A stretch of DNA of 64,000 bases from Pseudomonas putida (GCF_009883635.2 NZ_CP026115.2:4092001-4156000); one strand, 5' to 3'. Positions 36,584-46,340 are shown, counted from the first letter of the stretch. Translations and numbers: made by a program. The notes: generated by a model from the letters alone, not told the origin.

Positions 36584-39037
36584 CTATTGACTGACAGGTT
36601 CCCTGAGGTCGGCTAATTGTTGATCTATAGACGTTATATCTGGCTTCGTGACTGAGAGATTGTTAAGCCGCTGGCCGGCCCGCTTCGGTGGTAATGCGAT
36701 CCCACCGTAGGGTCCAGTCAAGTAATCAAGGCTAAGTGCAGGGTGATAGTTAAGGTCATTCTGGGTAGCGCCCCAGCGCTTGATGAAATTCTCTTGCTCG
36801 CGTTGAGCGCGAGCTTTTTTTTCTGCAGTGAGATCTTTCCCTCGGCTGGCTGACTCAGCATGTATCAGCTGCGCAAAAGCGCTCCAAAGCAAGTGCATCC
36901 CTCGCTGCTGAATTCGCAAACACAGGTCCACATCATTGAAAGCCACCGGAAACGCCCGTTCATCCAAGCCGCCGACCTCATCAAACACCGATTTTCGCAG
37001 CAACAAGCAAGCTGCAGTCACGGCGCTCTGCCTACGGGTGATCTGGTTCATTCCCAGATATCCGGCATCATGCTGTTCCAGGTTGTTACCTGTATGTGCT
37101 GCGAGGCCATTGATCCCCACAACCACGCCACCATGCTGCACCATGCGGTTTGGCCACAGCAGCTTCGCCCCCACTGCGCCAACCCTTGGCCGGAGCAACT
37201 GAGCAACCATTTCCTTGAGCCACCCGCCCTCGATAATCTCGATATCGTTGTTCACCAAGCCAATCAGTTCGCCCGTCGCAATGCTGGCAGCACGATTGTT
37301 GATGGTCGAATAGTTGAACGGGTAGGGGTGGGACAGAAGGGTTACGCCCCGCGCCTTGATGTCCTCGAAATAGGCCAGGGTCGCGGGATCGCTGGACTGG
37401 TTGTCGACAACGATGATTTCCAAGTTGGGATAGTCGGTGTCGTTCAGTAGCCCTTCGATGCAGGCATGCAATAGCTTGTACTGATCCCGAGTCGGCACGA
37501 TCAGGCTTACGCGTGGCAATTGTTCAGGCAGCGGCCAATGGGCCCTGAGGAGTGCCGGGTAACCCGCCACCCGACTCACCGAAGCCCCTGATGCCAGCGC
37601 CTCGCACAACCACTCCACCGCGCGCAGCCGTTGCAGCGACGGCTCTGCCTGCTCCGGGCTGGCCGGTGCATGGTGGGCTCGGTGGTAAAACACGCGAGGC
37701 AAGTGGGCTACAGATGCGTCGCTGTTCTGAGTGGCCAAGGCCACGCCTGCGATCAGCTCGTGCCAGCCAACGGATGCTTGATCACCTCGGCCGCTCAGCA
37801 GTGCAAGGGCCGCTTCTACAATACCCGCGCCAAAGATCGCACCCGGCGTGAAGATATCGGCCCCTATGAACAGGTCGATGTCCCACACTGGTTTCAGCCA
37901 GGGCAAGCTGCGCTCGCCTTGAGGGCCGTCCCGGTCGCAATCTGCAAATGCCCACGCACTGCCATCATCGAGCAATGCGCTAAGGTGAGGCAGGGCGTGG
38001 GGTGCCAGGCGATCACCGGCGTGCATCGGCAAGATGCGATCACAGCCTGCCGCCAGCAGTTGAGCAATTCCTGGTGTCAGGTCTGCCGACGGTGCGATGG
38101 CCAATGTATGAACGTCTGCACGATTACCGCCGAGGCTCGTCAGGCTGATTTGCTCCAGGGTCTCTTCACCCTCGCTGATCAGCAGCAGGCCGAGTTTGCC
38201 TTGCAGGGCAGGGGAGTCCTTCTCATCCAGACGCTGAAATGCCTCAAACCACTGAGGATAACTCTCCCAGCCAGCACTTTTCGGCAGGCGCAAACTTTGC
38301 TCGCTGGCGACTGCGCTGAGCAACTCCAGTGTTGCGGCATCATGCTTCGAGTCAAGCTGCTTGATCAGGCCCTCCACACCCTCTGGCCAGCAGCGCAGGC
38401 GGATGGGGCTGCCCGCGAGTGGCTGCCCCAGGTCATTGACCACCTCCAGCACATGCATTTTGCCGTCAGCCAGCTCCCAGGGCAGGTCGATCGCAAATCC
38501 GTGGTCGCTGGTAGCCCTGTACGCGAGGGCCTGGTTATGCACGTTGCACGTGGCCTGGCTGATGACCTGATTACCTTCACGCACGGTCACTTGCACATGA
38601 CGGCGCGGTGCCTGTGGGTCCCAGCACCAGCCACCAACCCGCAGGCCACCGGTGTGCCATACCTGTGAGGCAACGGAGGCTGTGTCCTGACTTGGTGTGG
38701 TGGGCAGCAGCACTTGGCCGTCGAGAGACACCGCCTGGTTGGCGATCTGCACGGTGATGACGCGTGCTTCATCAAGCCAGCTCTGACGCAGCTGCACGAC
38801 AAACCCATGGAACTGGTCGCCGGCCGGCGCTTGCGGCTCGTACTGGTCGGCGCGGGCGAGTGCGACACTGGCGCCATCGACGAACACCTCGATGACCAGG
38901 CGTTGTTCCGGCTGTGCATTGTCCATGGCCCAGCCATGTAGCACGTCACCCTGCAAGCCGAGGATGGCGCCACTGAAGGCAGGAGGGATGACGGGCTGCT
39001 GAGCCGCCTGTGGTTGCTCCAGGAGGTGTTGGGTCAT
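36584..39037 (-). CDS. Large GT2 glycosyltransferase with N-terminal accessory domains
   Basis: Protein of 817 residues. Two beta-rich modules open the protein: VLHGWAMDNAQPEQRL (about residue 33) and RVGGWCWDPQAPRRHV (about 132). The GT2 catalytic domain starts near 488 (RVSLIVPTRDQYKLLHACI), with VVDNQSSD, the metal-binding NNDIEI, GAVGAKLLWP, and VGGLDERAFPVAFNDVDL for the acceptor side. A C-terminal coil-like tail with KKARAQREQENF follows. Its ATG overlaps the upstream glycosyltransferase stop (39034-39037). It probably adds a sugar in the glycan that uses the CMP-acid or rhamnose donors. Confidence 0.88.
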   Translation of the reverse strand: MTQHLLEQPQAAQQPVIPPAFSGAILGLQGDVLHGWAMDNAQPEQRLVIEVFVDGASVALARADQYEPQAPAGDQFHGFVVQLRQSWLDEARVITVQIANQAVSLDGQVLLPTTPSQDTASVASQVWHTGGLRVGGWCWDPQAPRRHVQVTVREGNQVISQATCNVHNQALAYRATSDHGFAIDLPWELADGKMHVLEVVNDLGQPLAGSPIRLRCWPEGVEGLIKQLDSKHDAATLELLSAVASEQSLRLPKSAGWESYPQWFEAFQRLDEKDSPALQGKLGLLLISEGEETLEQISLTSLGGNRADVHTLAIAPSADLTPGIAQLLAAGCDRILPMHAGDRLAPHALPHLSALLDDGSAWAFADCDRDGPQGERSLPWLKPVWDIDLFIGADIFTPGAIFGAGIVEAALALLSGRGDQASVGWHELIAGVALATQNSDASVAHLPRVFYHRAHHAPASPEQAEPSLQRLRAVEWLCEALASGASVSRVAGYPALLRAHWPLPEQLPRVSLIVPTRDQYKLLHACIEGLLNDTDYPNLEIIVVDNQSSDPATLAYFEDIKARGVTLLSHPYPFNYSTINNRAASIATGELIGLVNNDIEIIEGGWLKEMVAQLLRPRVGAVGAKLLWPNRMVQHGGVVVGINGLAAHTGNNLEQHDAGYLGMNQITRRQSAVTAACLLLRKSVFDEVGGLDERAFPVAFNDVDLCLRIQQRGMHLLWSAFAQLIHAESASRGKDLTAEKKARAQREQENFIKRWGATQNDLNYHPALSLDYLTGPYGGIALPPKRAGQRLNNLSVTKPDITSIDQQLADLREPVSQ

Positions 39038-41544
39038 CGGTCCGGGCTCGGTGAAAAAGGCAGAGATGTGTGGGTGGTTGCGCTGGCTTCACTTGCAAGC
39101 AGGCTGGGATGAGCGAATAGGGGCTGGGCCAGTTCGTTCGCGAGGGCCGGTGCATGCCAGTCGCTGCCGGGGTTTTCGGCGAGGCTCAGTACGGCTTCGC
39201 AGCCAGCTGCCTGGGCGCATTCGGCCAGGCTGAAGTCATGGACTTCAGGAAGCTCATGTACGGTACCGATGGCTCGCAATTGTTTTAGCCAAGGGCTGTC
39301 GCCCTGAGCCAGCAACCGAATTGGCAGTTGCTCGCGCCTGATGTGCCTGGCGAGTTTTAGCCAGCGCTGGGCGGTGTCAGGGTCACGCAGGTTGTCGCCA
39401 ATCAGCAGTACCTTTGGTGTAACGGCAGGTGCAATGCCGCGAATCGAGCTCGTTTGTGCGAGCAACGGGGCGCCAGGCAAGGCACTGGCATAGCTTTCCT
39501 GAAGTGCCTGCCAAGGCAGCTGTACGCTGGCGGCCTCCCGGGCAAAGCGCTGCCAGTCGTAGTCACCTTGCTGGCTGAGCAGGCGGTCGTCGTGGCAAAC
39601 GATGCGGTACGGGGTGTCCAGCAGGGACGGGAGGTCGCACAAAGCCACCGGGCAGCGCGCCAACTGCTGAAACACCAGGTGTTGCAGCGGCAGTTTGCGT
39701 AGGCACTCGACCAGGGGGGTAAGGTCGCCCGGCAACTCGAACTCCAGGTTCAGCGTCAGTGGCTTCAGGGACGCACGCAGCACTGCCCACTCGCGATGGC
39801 TTTCGCGGTGGTAGCTCAGGCTGAAGTCGGCGTCGTTGTTCGAACCGTCATGGATGTACAGGGCCTTGTCGGCCCCAGCTGGCCAGCAAGCGTTCTGTTC
39901 GCTTGCCGACTTGCCGGCCAAGTGCTCGAGGCGCGCCTGTTGCAGTGCTTGCCGGGCCGGCTTGATCGGGTCGCGCAGGGTGAACGCGTTGTAGCGCGCC
40001 GAGGCATCCGGGTAGCGTTTACGCAAAATGGCATTGTTGTGCGCCACGCGCATGATCTTTTCGGCACCGAACGAGATGCCGCCCTGGTGCGCGACGAACA
40101 CATTGGGTGCCCCCATGTGTCGCCAGCCATGCTCGCGGGCGCGCAGGCACCAGTCGGTTTCTTCGCCATAGCCGCGTGACAAGTGCACTTCGTCCAGGTA
40201 GCCCACCTCATCCAGCACGGCGCGCTTGATGTACAGGCAGAAGCCGCAGCCGGTTTCGATTTCCATCGGGGGGCTGTCGACTTGCCGGGCCAGTTCATCC
40301 AGTTCGGCCTGCGCCTTGGCGCTGGGCATGTCATGGCACACCTGGCTGCGCGGGAAGCTCATCAGCTCGCCGTTGTTGGTGAAGGGCGTGACCGAGGCGA
40401 TGTCGTCGGCGCTATAGGCCACCTGTCGCAGGCGGTCGAGCCAGGCACCGTGCACGCGGGTGTCGGCGTTCAGCCACACCACGTCCTTGTTCGGGCTCAT
40501 GGCCATGGCGCGGTTCATGGTGCGGATGAAGCCGAGGTTCACGGCGTTCTGCACCAGGGTGATCTTGCCTTTGGCCGCCAGCACCTTCAGCGCCTTGGTC
40601 AGCTTGGGCTGCGGTGAGGCGTCGTCGACCACTACCAGGCGGTGGGGCGTGCGATTGAGCCTGCGGGCTTCAAGGGCGCTGTTGATGCACTCGAGGGTTT
40701 CTTCAAGGCCGTCGTAAACCGGGATCAGCACATCAACCGGTTGTTCCAGGCCGCCTCCGCCCACGGCAGGCGGCGGCACCAGGGCAGGCATGGCATACAC
40801 CGGGCTACCTTGCAGTGGCGAGCCATCGGCGAAGCGAACGTGCACGGCGGCTGTCGGGTTGGGTACGCTGATACGGATGCCGCCATGGGTGGCAGGCAGG
40901 CCGGCGGCGCTCAGCAGCGGGTGAGGGGCGCTGGCGGTGGTTGCGACTTTGGCGCCGTTAGCTTCCAGTTGCAGGGTCACTGGCGCTTGCAGGTTGCGCA
41001 GGTCGATGGCCCAGCCATGGATTTCGCGGCGTTCCTCGACGTAGCGCATCACCCCGACGGTAGCGGGGGCGTCAGCTTGCGCAGCCAGCAGTTTGAGCAC
41101 CAGGGCCAGCTCTTTGCCGGAGGCGATTTCTGGCAGGTAGGCGAGGATCATCCGGCGCAGTTCGGCGGGCGTATTCACCTGGCTACGGGCCTCCCACAGG
41201 GTCATGCGGATGGCCGCTTCGTTGGGCTGTTTGCGCCACGCCGTGGTCAGGTATTTACAGGCCAGGGTGCTGTGCCCCTGGGCCAGCAGGCTGCGGCCGA
41301 CCAGGGCATGGATGTCGGCGCGTTCGGGCAGGGCCCGGGCGGCATTGCTGAAAAACAAAAAGGCCAGCTCAGGCGCCTGCGGCAGGGCCGCGATGCCTTT
41401 CCACACCAGGGCTTCCGACCGGTACTCGGCGGTTTGCAGGGCGCGCTCGAGTGCGGCGGCCGCCAGATCATGGGCATTGGCCTGCCGATGGCGGTGGAAG
41501 ATGTCCATGAGCGTTTCGCGCCCATGGTCAAGGATTCTGGACAT
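39034..41544 (-). CDS. Large GT2 glycosyltransferase with TPR-like N-terminus
   Basis: Protein of 836 residues. Residues 1-~150 are helical and TPR-like (ALVWKGIAALPQAPELAFLF). A beta module with EIHGWAIDLRNLQAPV lies near 180. The GT2 domain begins around 268 (VDVLIPVYDGLEETLECI), with VVVDDASPQ, NLGFIRTMNRAM and metal-binding LNADTRVHGAW, then LSRGYGEETDWCLRAREHGW. The last ~250 residues are a further domain without clear motifs. The start is ATG 41544 or ATG 41508 (MDIFHRHRQ); neither has a strong ribosome site. First gene of the minus-strand operon that ends at 32409. Confidence 0.87.
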   Translation of the reverse strand: MSRILDHGRETLMDIFHRHRQANAHDLAAAALERALQTAEYRSEALVWKGIAALPQAPELAFLFFSNAARALPERADIHALVGRSLLAQGHSTLACKYLTTAWRKQPNEAAIRMTLWEARSQVNTPAELRRMILAYLPEIASGKELALVLKLLAAQADAPATVGVMRYVEERREIHGWAIDLRNLQAPVTLQLEANGAKVATTASAPHPLLSAAGLPATHGGIRISVPNPTAAVHVRFADGSPLQGSPVYAMPALVPPPAVGGGGLEQPVDVLIPVYDGLEETLECINSALEARRLNRTPHRLVVVDDASPQPKLTKALKVLAAKGKITLVQNAVNLGFIRTMNRAMAMSPNKDVVWLNADTRVHGAWLDRLRQVAYSADDIASVTPFTNNGELMSFPRSQVCHDMPSAKAQAELDELARQVDSPPMEIETGCGFCLYIKRAVLDEVGYLDEVHLSRGYGEETDWCLRAREHGWRHMGAPNVFVAHQGGISFGAEKIMRVAHNNAILRKRYPDASARYNAFTLRDPIKPARQALQQARLEHLAGKSASEQNACWPAGADKALYIHDGSNNDADFSLSYHRESHREWAVLRASLKPLTLNLEFELPGDLTPLVECLRKLPLQHLVFQQLARCPVALCDLPSLLDTPYRIVCHDDRLLSQQGDYDWQRFAREAASVQLPWQALQESYASALPGAPLLAQTSSIRGIAPAVTPKVLLIGDNLRDPDTAQRWLKLARHIRREQLPIRLLAQGDSPWLKQLRAIGTVHELPEVHDFSLAECAQAAGCEAVLSLAENPGSDWHAPALANELAQPLFAHPSLLASEASATTHTSLPFSPSPDR

Positions 41545-41561
41545 AAGCTTGGCTTGGCTAC

Positions 41562-41600
41562 AAAAAATAAAAAGAGGGGCGACCCGAAAGTCGCCCCTTT
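41562..41600 (-). terminator. Intrinsic terminator after the DUF4214 gene
   Basis: AGGGGCGA (41575-41582) pairs with TCGCCCCT (41591-41598). On the minus strand the stem is followed by CTTTTTATTTTTTG, a good U-tract. It ends the transcript of the secreted protein gene about 50 bases past its stop and lies between that gene and the next minus-strand gene (start 41544). Confidence 0.88.
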
Positions 41601-41651
41601 GGCGAATACCCGGCCTTGCGACCGGGCATACGCGGGCTACGGCAGGGCTAG

Positions 41652-43052
41652 TTACACCTGGCCGTGCAGCACAACGACGTTGTCGATGTGGCCTTCGGCT
41701 TCAGCGGAACCAACGATGCCCAAGGCGACCTCAGCGTGGGTGCCGCCATTGGCCAGCACTTGCATCCAGCCGGCTTTGCCAGCTTCGTCCGCATTACGGC
41801 CCAGGGCCGACTGGTACAGCGTGTCGATAAAGTCGCTGTCAGACTTGTCGCCTGCTTCCAGCGAGCCGACGATGCCGTTGGCAACGTCTGCACGGCTGGC
41901 GCCGTTGACCAGCAGGTTTACCCAGCCTTGCAGGCCGGCGTCGTCTGCATCGCGACCCAGTACATTGCTGTACAGGCTCGAAACGAAGTTGGCGTTCGAC
42001 TGGTCAAACTCCTGCGCTTCGGCAGACAGCGCGATAGCGGCTGCTACGTCAGTCAGAGAGCCACCGCTGGCCAGCACTGCTTGCCAGCCTGCCAAGCCTG
42101 CGTCGTCGGCATTGCGACCCAGCATGGCCTGGTACAGTTCATTGATGTCGGTAGCCTTGACCGCATCGCTGAACTCAGCCGAATTCAGGAACGTATCGGC
42201 GATGTCGGTCAGCGTAGAGCCCGAGTTGACCGCTTCGACAAAGCCCTTCGCGCCGAATGCATCGGCGTCACGGCCCAGGATGCCTTCGTACATGCGCAGA
42301 GCGACTGCTTCGGCTTCGCTGTGTGCCAGGGCAACAGTGTCACCATTTGCGAAGGTCAGGAACTCAGCGTTGCTGATCAGCGCGGTTTGGTTGCCGGTCA
42401 GGTTGACGCTGTAGTTGCTGCCAACTGCGAAGTTGTAGTCGCCACGTGCGCCATCCAGCTGAACAACGTCGAAGCCTGCACCGGTGTCGACCACGTCAGC
42501 GTGGTTGCTGCCGCTCAGGATCACGGTGTCGGTGCCCGAACCGGTCTTCACGTAGTTGTTGCCTTCGCCAGCGACGACGGTGTTGTTACCGTTACCGGTG
42601 ATGATGGTGTCGTTACCAGCGCCTGCATCGATGTAGACGTTCTGGTCGCCAGCAACGGTGATCAGGTCGTCGCCGCCGCCGGTGGCGATCAGCTGGTCGA
42701 TGGTGGCAGCGTCGTCAGCAGCCAGGGTAGCTACCTGAGCAGCCGGGGTCGGAACGTTGACAACCAGGTTGGCGTCGCTTTCCAGGATGAAGGTGTTGGC
42801 ACCCGCAGCTACGGCTTTCGACAGGTCGACAGCAACCTGGTCGTTCTTCTCACCTGCAACCACGCCGGTTACCACGTTGGCAGTACCGGACTCTGGCAGC
42901 ACCAGGTTCACGCCGTCGAAGGTGGCAACGTTGACGGTTGCGCCTTCATCGTTCAGGCCCAGCAGCGAGGTGATGGCGTCGATGGTGCCAGCCGACAGTT
43001 GCGAGGCTGCCAGGTGGTCTTGCAGTTCCGAGACGGGATTATCGTATTGCAT
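41652..43052 (-). CDS. Secreted DUF4214 / RTX-like calcium-binding protein
   Basis: Protein of 466 residues, acidic, almost free of Cys, no N-terminal signal peptide. Residues ~124-200 contain Gly-Asp-rich turns (GGGDDLITV, GAGNDTIIT, GEGNNYVKTGSGTD) resembling calcium-binding RTX nonapeptides. Four DUF4214 units follow, with cores LGRDADAFGAKGF (~259), LGRNADDAGLAGW (~311), LGRDADDAGLQGW (~365) and LGRNADEAGKAGW (~418). The C-terminus IDNVVVLHGQV is hydrophobic, like type I secretion signals. AGGAA lies before ATG 43052. A complete type I exporter is encoded divergently 1.5 kb away, so export by that system is strongly suggested. Possible roles: surface layer, adhesin or biofilm matrix protein. 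Confidence 0.88.
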   Translation of the reverse strand: MQYDNPVSELQDHLAASQLSAGTIDAITSLLGLNDEGATVNVATFDGVNLVLPESGTANVVTGVVAGEKNDQVAVDLSKAVAAGANTFILESDANLVVNVPTPAAQVATLAADDAATIDQLIATGGGDDLITVAGDQNVYIDAGAGNDTIITGNGNNTVVAGEGNNYVKTGSGTDTVILSGSNHADVVDTGAGFDVVQLDGARGDYNFAVGSNYSVNLTGNQTALISNAEFLTFANGDTVALAHSEAEAVALRMYEGILGRDADAFGAKGFVEAVNSGSTLTDIADTFLNSAEFSDAVKATDINELYQAMLGRNADDAGLAGWQAVLASGGSLTDVAAAIALSAEAQEFDQSNANFVSSLYSNVLGRDADDAGLQGWVNLLVNGASRADVANGIVGSLEAGDKSDSDFIDTLYQSALGRNADEAGKAGWMQVLANGGTHAEVALGIVGSAEAEGHIDNVVVLHGQV

Positions 43053-43069
43053 TGTGTATTCCTGTTACT

Positions 43070-43957
43070 TCAAGCCAGTTGGCTTGCTGCACTGATTTTC
43101 TGCGGTTGCGCAGAGTGTTCCCACGGAGACTTAGAGCGGGCAGCGTTCATCTTCGTAACGGGAGTAACGGCGATATGCAGCGCCACCAACGGCTCGGTGC
43201 CGGTGGGGCCATGCATCATCTGATTGGAAACCAGGCGCTGCGGCTCGGCGTTGCCGAACACGATATGACCTGTGAGCTCGTAGCGTTTGCGCTGTGGGCC
43301 GACCAGGCTGAAACCGGTGCAGATCAGCGGCAGGCCCTCGCCACGCACGCCGACGAAGGTGCCGGTCGATACGTTGCGGCTAGGGCCTGAGCCGGCAACC
43401 ATGCAGGTGTAAAGCAGGTCGACACCGGCCGGTTTGTTCGGCCAGTTGATGGCAAAGCTCTCGATGAATTCGTCGCTGTTCGGCATGCCGACCCAGCCTT
43501 CGCTGGACACCACCTCGCCTGAGCGCTGCAGGTGTGCGGTCAGCTCGAAAGGCGTTGGTGCTGTGCTGCTGGCAATGGCCGGGGCTGGCTCTGCGCTAGC
43601 CACCACAGCAAAGGTGCGCATGATGGCAGGGGAAGTGTCGATGCGGTCGATGCGCAGGTCGATCGGTTCGATCGCATCGTCGAACATGTGGTATTCGGTG
43701 ATCAGGACGGTGGTGACCCCACCCTTGACCCGCGCCACGATAGTGTCGCCGAGCTTGGTCAGCATGTTCTTGCTGACACCTTCGGCAGGGAAGAAATCGA
43801 TGGAGCCCTTGCCCAGAGGCGCTTGCTGCAAGGCAATGCACACGGGCTTGTCGGCCGGGGGCTGCGAGGCGTACCGGAAGATGTACATGCCGGGCTCGAG
43901 CAATGTCACCCGCGAACTGATCTTTAGACCGTCAAGCGGTTGCGAAGGCATAGACAT
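43070..43957 (-). CDS. Unknown protein, 295 residues, upstream partner of the DUF4214 protein
   Basis: No signal peptide or membrane span. The sequence is beta-rich (VTLLEPGMYIFRYA, TTVLITEYHMFDDAIEPIDL) with a Pro/Ala linker near 125-135 and a second half that looks like a jelly-roll or lectin-type sheet (GWVGMPNSDEFIESFA, YELTGHIVFGNAEPQ). It ends 17 bases before the DUF4214 gene start, so the two are co-transcribed. AAGGAG stands 12 bases before ATG 43957; ATG 43951 is an alternative. I do not recognise a family. Lacking a Sec signal, it may be a cytoplasmic chaperone or a second type I substrate. Confidence 0.7.
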   Translation of the reverse strand: MSMPSQPLDGLKISSRVTLLEPGMYIFRYASQPPADKPVCIALQQAPLGKGSIDFFPAEGVSKNMLTKLGDTIVARVKGGVTTVLITEYHMFDDAIEPIDLRIDRIDTSPAIMRTFAVVASAEPAPAIASSTAPTPFELTAHLQRSGEVVSSEGWVGMPNSDEFIESFAINWPNKPAGVDLLYTCMVAGSGPSRNVSTGTFVGVRGEGLPLICTGFSLVGPQRKRYELTGHIVFGNAEPQRLVSNQMMHGPTGTEPLVALHIAVTPVTKMNAARSKSPWEHSAQPQKISAASQLA

Positions 43958-44528
43958 GGCGTTGTTAAGCTCCTTTTAAATACAACACTGGCAGCTAACT
44001 TGCTCAAACCTGTGCGTAACCCAATACGGCCAGTGATGGCTCCCTGCGAGCCGCGAAGATGCAGCGGTGCGAAAAGCTTGTCAACCGCGATGGTTAAAAA
44101 AAATTTCATTAAAAAACCGAACTAAATCGTCTTAGCCGCGTCGCTGCTGGGTTGCCAGGGTATAACGGTGTCACTCTCGAAGTCATATGTATGACGTGAA
44201 AACAACAGCAGAATCATGATATTGGAACGATCGTTTTGATATGCGTCAATATTCAGGCTTTTCAGTCTGTTTAGGAGAGCAGGGTGTTCGCCGCAGGCGC
44301 CATCCGTCGGGTTACTCGGTGCTTGGTGGCAATGTGATGCGTAACTTTCACGTCGGCGGCTCGCTACGTTGGCTACGGGTTGCTACGGATTTACGAGGTC
44401 GGCAACGATTTCATGAAAGTGTCAACTAGCCGGCATTTTGTCAGTTGTTCGATCCCCGGAACCCGACCAAGGCACGCCGTAGACGCAAGTGGGTGTTACA
44501 CTGCCGGCCGCTTTCGCCTTCCTCGCGT
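43958..44528. other. Divergent regulatory region of the type I secretion unit
   Basis: A 571-base stretch without a supported gene between divergent operons. It contains an A+T-rich tract at about 44090-44125 and should carry both promoters and any shared regulator site. I found no clear paired -35/-10 boxes or palindromic operator by eye. Short open frames in it have no family-like sequence. Confidence 0.5.
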
Positions 44529-46328
44529 ATGGATACCATGAGTTCACTATCCGAAAATAACCTGCAGTCCGCCCTCAAAGCCTGCAAAAGCAGCTTCCTT
44601 TCGGTCGGTTTCTTCAGCTTCTTCGTCAATGCCCTGATGCTGGTGCCCACCTTCTTCATGATTCAGGTGTCGGGCCGCGTCGTGCCCTCCAGCAGTACCT
44701 CCACCTTGCTCATGCTGACGCTGATTCTGACGGTGCTGGTGGTGACCATGGGGGCATTGGAGTGGGTGCGCTCGCGCATCATGGTGCGTATCAGCAACCG
44801 CCTGGATGTGATGCTCAGCCGTGACGTTTATCGCGCCAGCTTCAAGCGTGCGCTCAACAGTGGAGGGGGCGATGCCACGGCGCAGTCGCTCAACGACCTG
44901 ACATCGCTGCGCCAGTTCTTCACCGGCCCTGGGCTTTTTGCCTTCTTCGACGCACCTTGGTTTCCGATCTACACCGCCGTGATGTTCCTGTTCCACCCAT
45001 GGTTTGGCTGGATGACCGTGGCGTGCGGAGTTGTGCTGGCTGTACTGGCCGTGGTCAATCACCGGGTGACCGGCAACGCGTTGTCGACCGCGAACAAAGA
45101 AAACGTTATCTCCAACATGATCACCACCAAGACACTGCGCAACGCGGAAGTGATCGAGTCGATGGGCATGTTGGAAACCCTGATGAACCGCTGGGCCAAG
45201 CGTCAGCGCAACATCATGTTGCTGCAGTCCGAGGCCAGCGACAAAGGCGGGATCGTCAGCTCTACCTCAAAAACATTCCGCATCTTGTCGCAGTCTTTCA
45301 TGCTGGCCATTGGTGCCTACCTGGTGGTCACTCACGAAATCAACCCGGGCCTGTTGATGGCCGGTTCGCTGTTGTTGGGGCGAGCGCTGTCGCCGATCGA
45401 TCAGATCATCACTAGCTGGAAGGGCTTCGTCAGCGCCAAGGTCCAGTACGACCGCCTGAGCAAGGTCATGGACGACCTGAATAAAGAGCCCGAGCGCATG
45501 CCATTGCCCGCGCCGGAAGGCCACATTCAGGTTGAAAACCTGATCCTCGCACCGCCCGGCGCCAAGGCCCCAGTCCTGCGCAGCATAAGTTTCGTCGCTC
45601 CCGCCGGCTCCATCGTCGGTATCGTCGGCCCCAGCGCCGCCGGTAAATCAACCCTGGTCCGCGCCCTGATGGGCATCTGGCCGCCCCAGCACGGCGTAGT
45701 CCGCCTCGACGGCGCCGATATCGCCAGCTGGGACAAACAAGCCCTCGGCCCATACGTCGGCTATTTACCCCAGGATATCGAGCTGTTCGAAGGCAGCATC
45801 AGCGAGAACATCGCCCGCTTCGACAAGGTCGACCCGGAGAAGGTCGTGCAGGCCGCGCAAATGGCCGGCGTGCACGAAATGATCCTGATGCTCCCTGACG
45901 GCTACGACACGGTCATCGGCAGCGACGGCATCAATCTCTCCGGCGGCCAGCGCCAGCGCATCGGCCTGGCCCGGGCGCTCTACGGCAACCCGCGGCTGAT
46001 CGTGCTCGACGAGCCCAACTCCAATCTCGACGACATCGGCGAGCGTGCACTGGGCGTGGCCCTGCAGAAGCTCAAGGAAACCGGCGCCACGGTGTTCATC
46101 GTGTCGCACCGGCCGAACATTCTCACGCGCCTCGACCGTATCCTGGTCATGGCCGGTGGCACCATCTCGCTGTACGGCGAGCGCGACCGCGTCATCGCCG
46201 AGCTTGCGGCGCAACAGGCCAAGGCCCAGCAGCGCGTTGCCCAGCCAGCTGCACCCGCCGCACCTCACCCGGTTCCCCCAGCGGCCGCCGCCGCTGCGCC
46301 AGCGGTCACCAGCAGCACTGGCGCGTAA
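44529..46328 (+). CDS. Type I secretion ABC transporter ATPase/permease (PrtD/LapB-like class)
   Basis: About 599 residues. An N-terminal membrane domain (VGFFSFFVNALMLVPTFFMI and further spans to ~330) precedes the ATPase domain with Walker A GPSAAGKST at 367-375 (K373), signature LSGGQRQRIGLARAL, Walker B LIVLDEPNSNLD and switch histidine in FIVSHRP. No N-terminal C39 peptidase domain is present, as in PrtD-type exporters. A 35-residue Ala/Pro-rich tail closes the protein. ATG 44529 is chosen over an upstream frame from 44445. It powers export of a non-cleaved substrate, most likely the DUF4214 protein. Confidence 0.92.
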   Translation: MDTMSSLSENNLQSALKACKSSFLSVGFFSFFVNALMLVPTFFMIQVSGRVVPSSSTSTLLMLTLILTVLVVTMGALEWVRSRIMVRISNRLDVMLSRDVYRASFKRALNSGGGDATAQSLNDLTSLRQFFTGPGLFAFFDAPWFPIYTAVMFLFHPWFGWMTVACGVVLAVLAVVNHRVTGNALSTANKENVISNMITTKTLRNAEVIESMGMLETLMNRWAKRQRNIMLLQSEASDKGGIVSSTSKTFRILSQSFMLAIGAYLVVTHEINPGLLMAGSLLLGRALSPIDQIITSWKGFVSAKVQYDRLSKVMDDLNKEPERMPLPAPEGHIQVENLILAPPGAKAPVLRSISFVAPAGSIVGIVGPSAAGKSTLVRALMGIWPPQHGVVRLDGADIASWDKQALGPYVGYLPQDIELFEGSISENIARFDKVDPEKVVQAAQMAGVHEMILMLPDGYDTVIGSDGINLSGGQRQRIGLARALYGNPRLIVLDEPNSNLDDIGERALGVALQKLKETGATVFIVSHRPNILTRLDRILVMAGGTISLYGERDRVIAELAAQQAKAQQRVAQPAAPAAPHPVPPAAAAAAPAVTSSTGA

Positions 46329-46340
46329 AAGGATTTTCAG

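Noticed and set aside
40642..42414. 590-codon plus-strand open frame across a GT2 and the DUF4214 gene
   Set aside because: Lies opposite two clear minus-strand genes and crosses their terminator; low-complexity product.
41664..43223. 519-codon plus-strand open frame opposite the DUF4214 gene
   Set aside because: Mirror of the repeat-rich secreted protein; no independent support.
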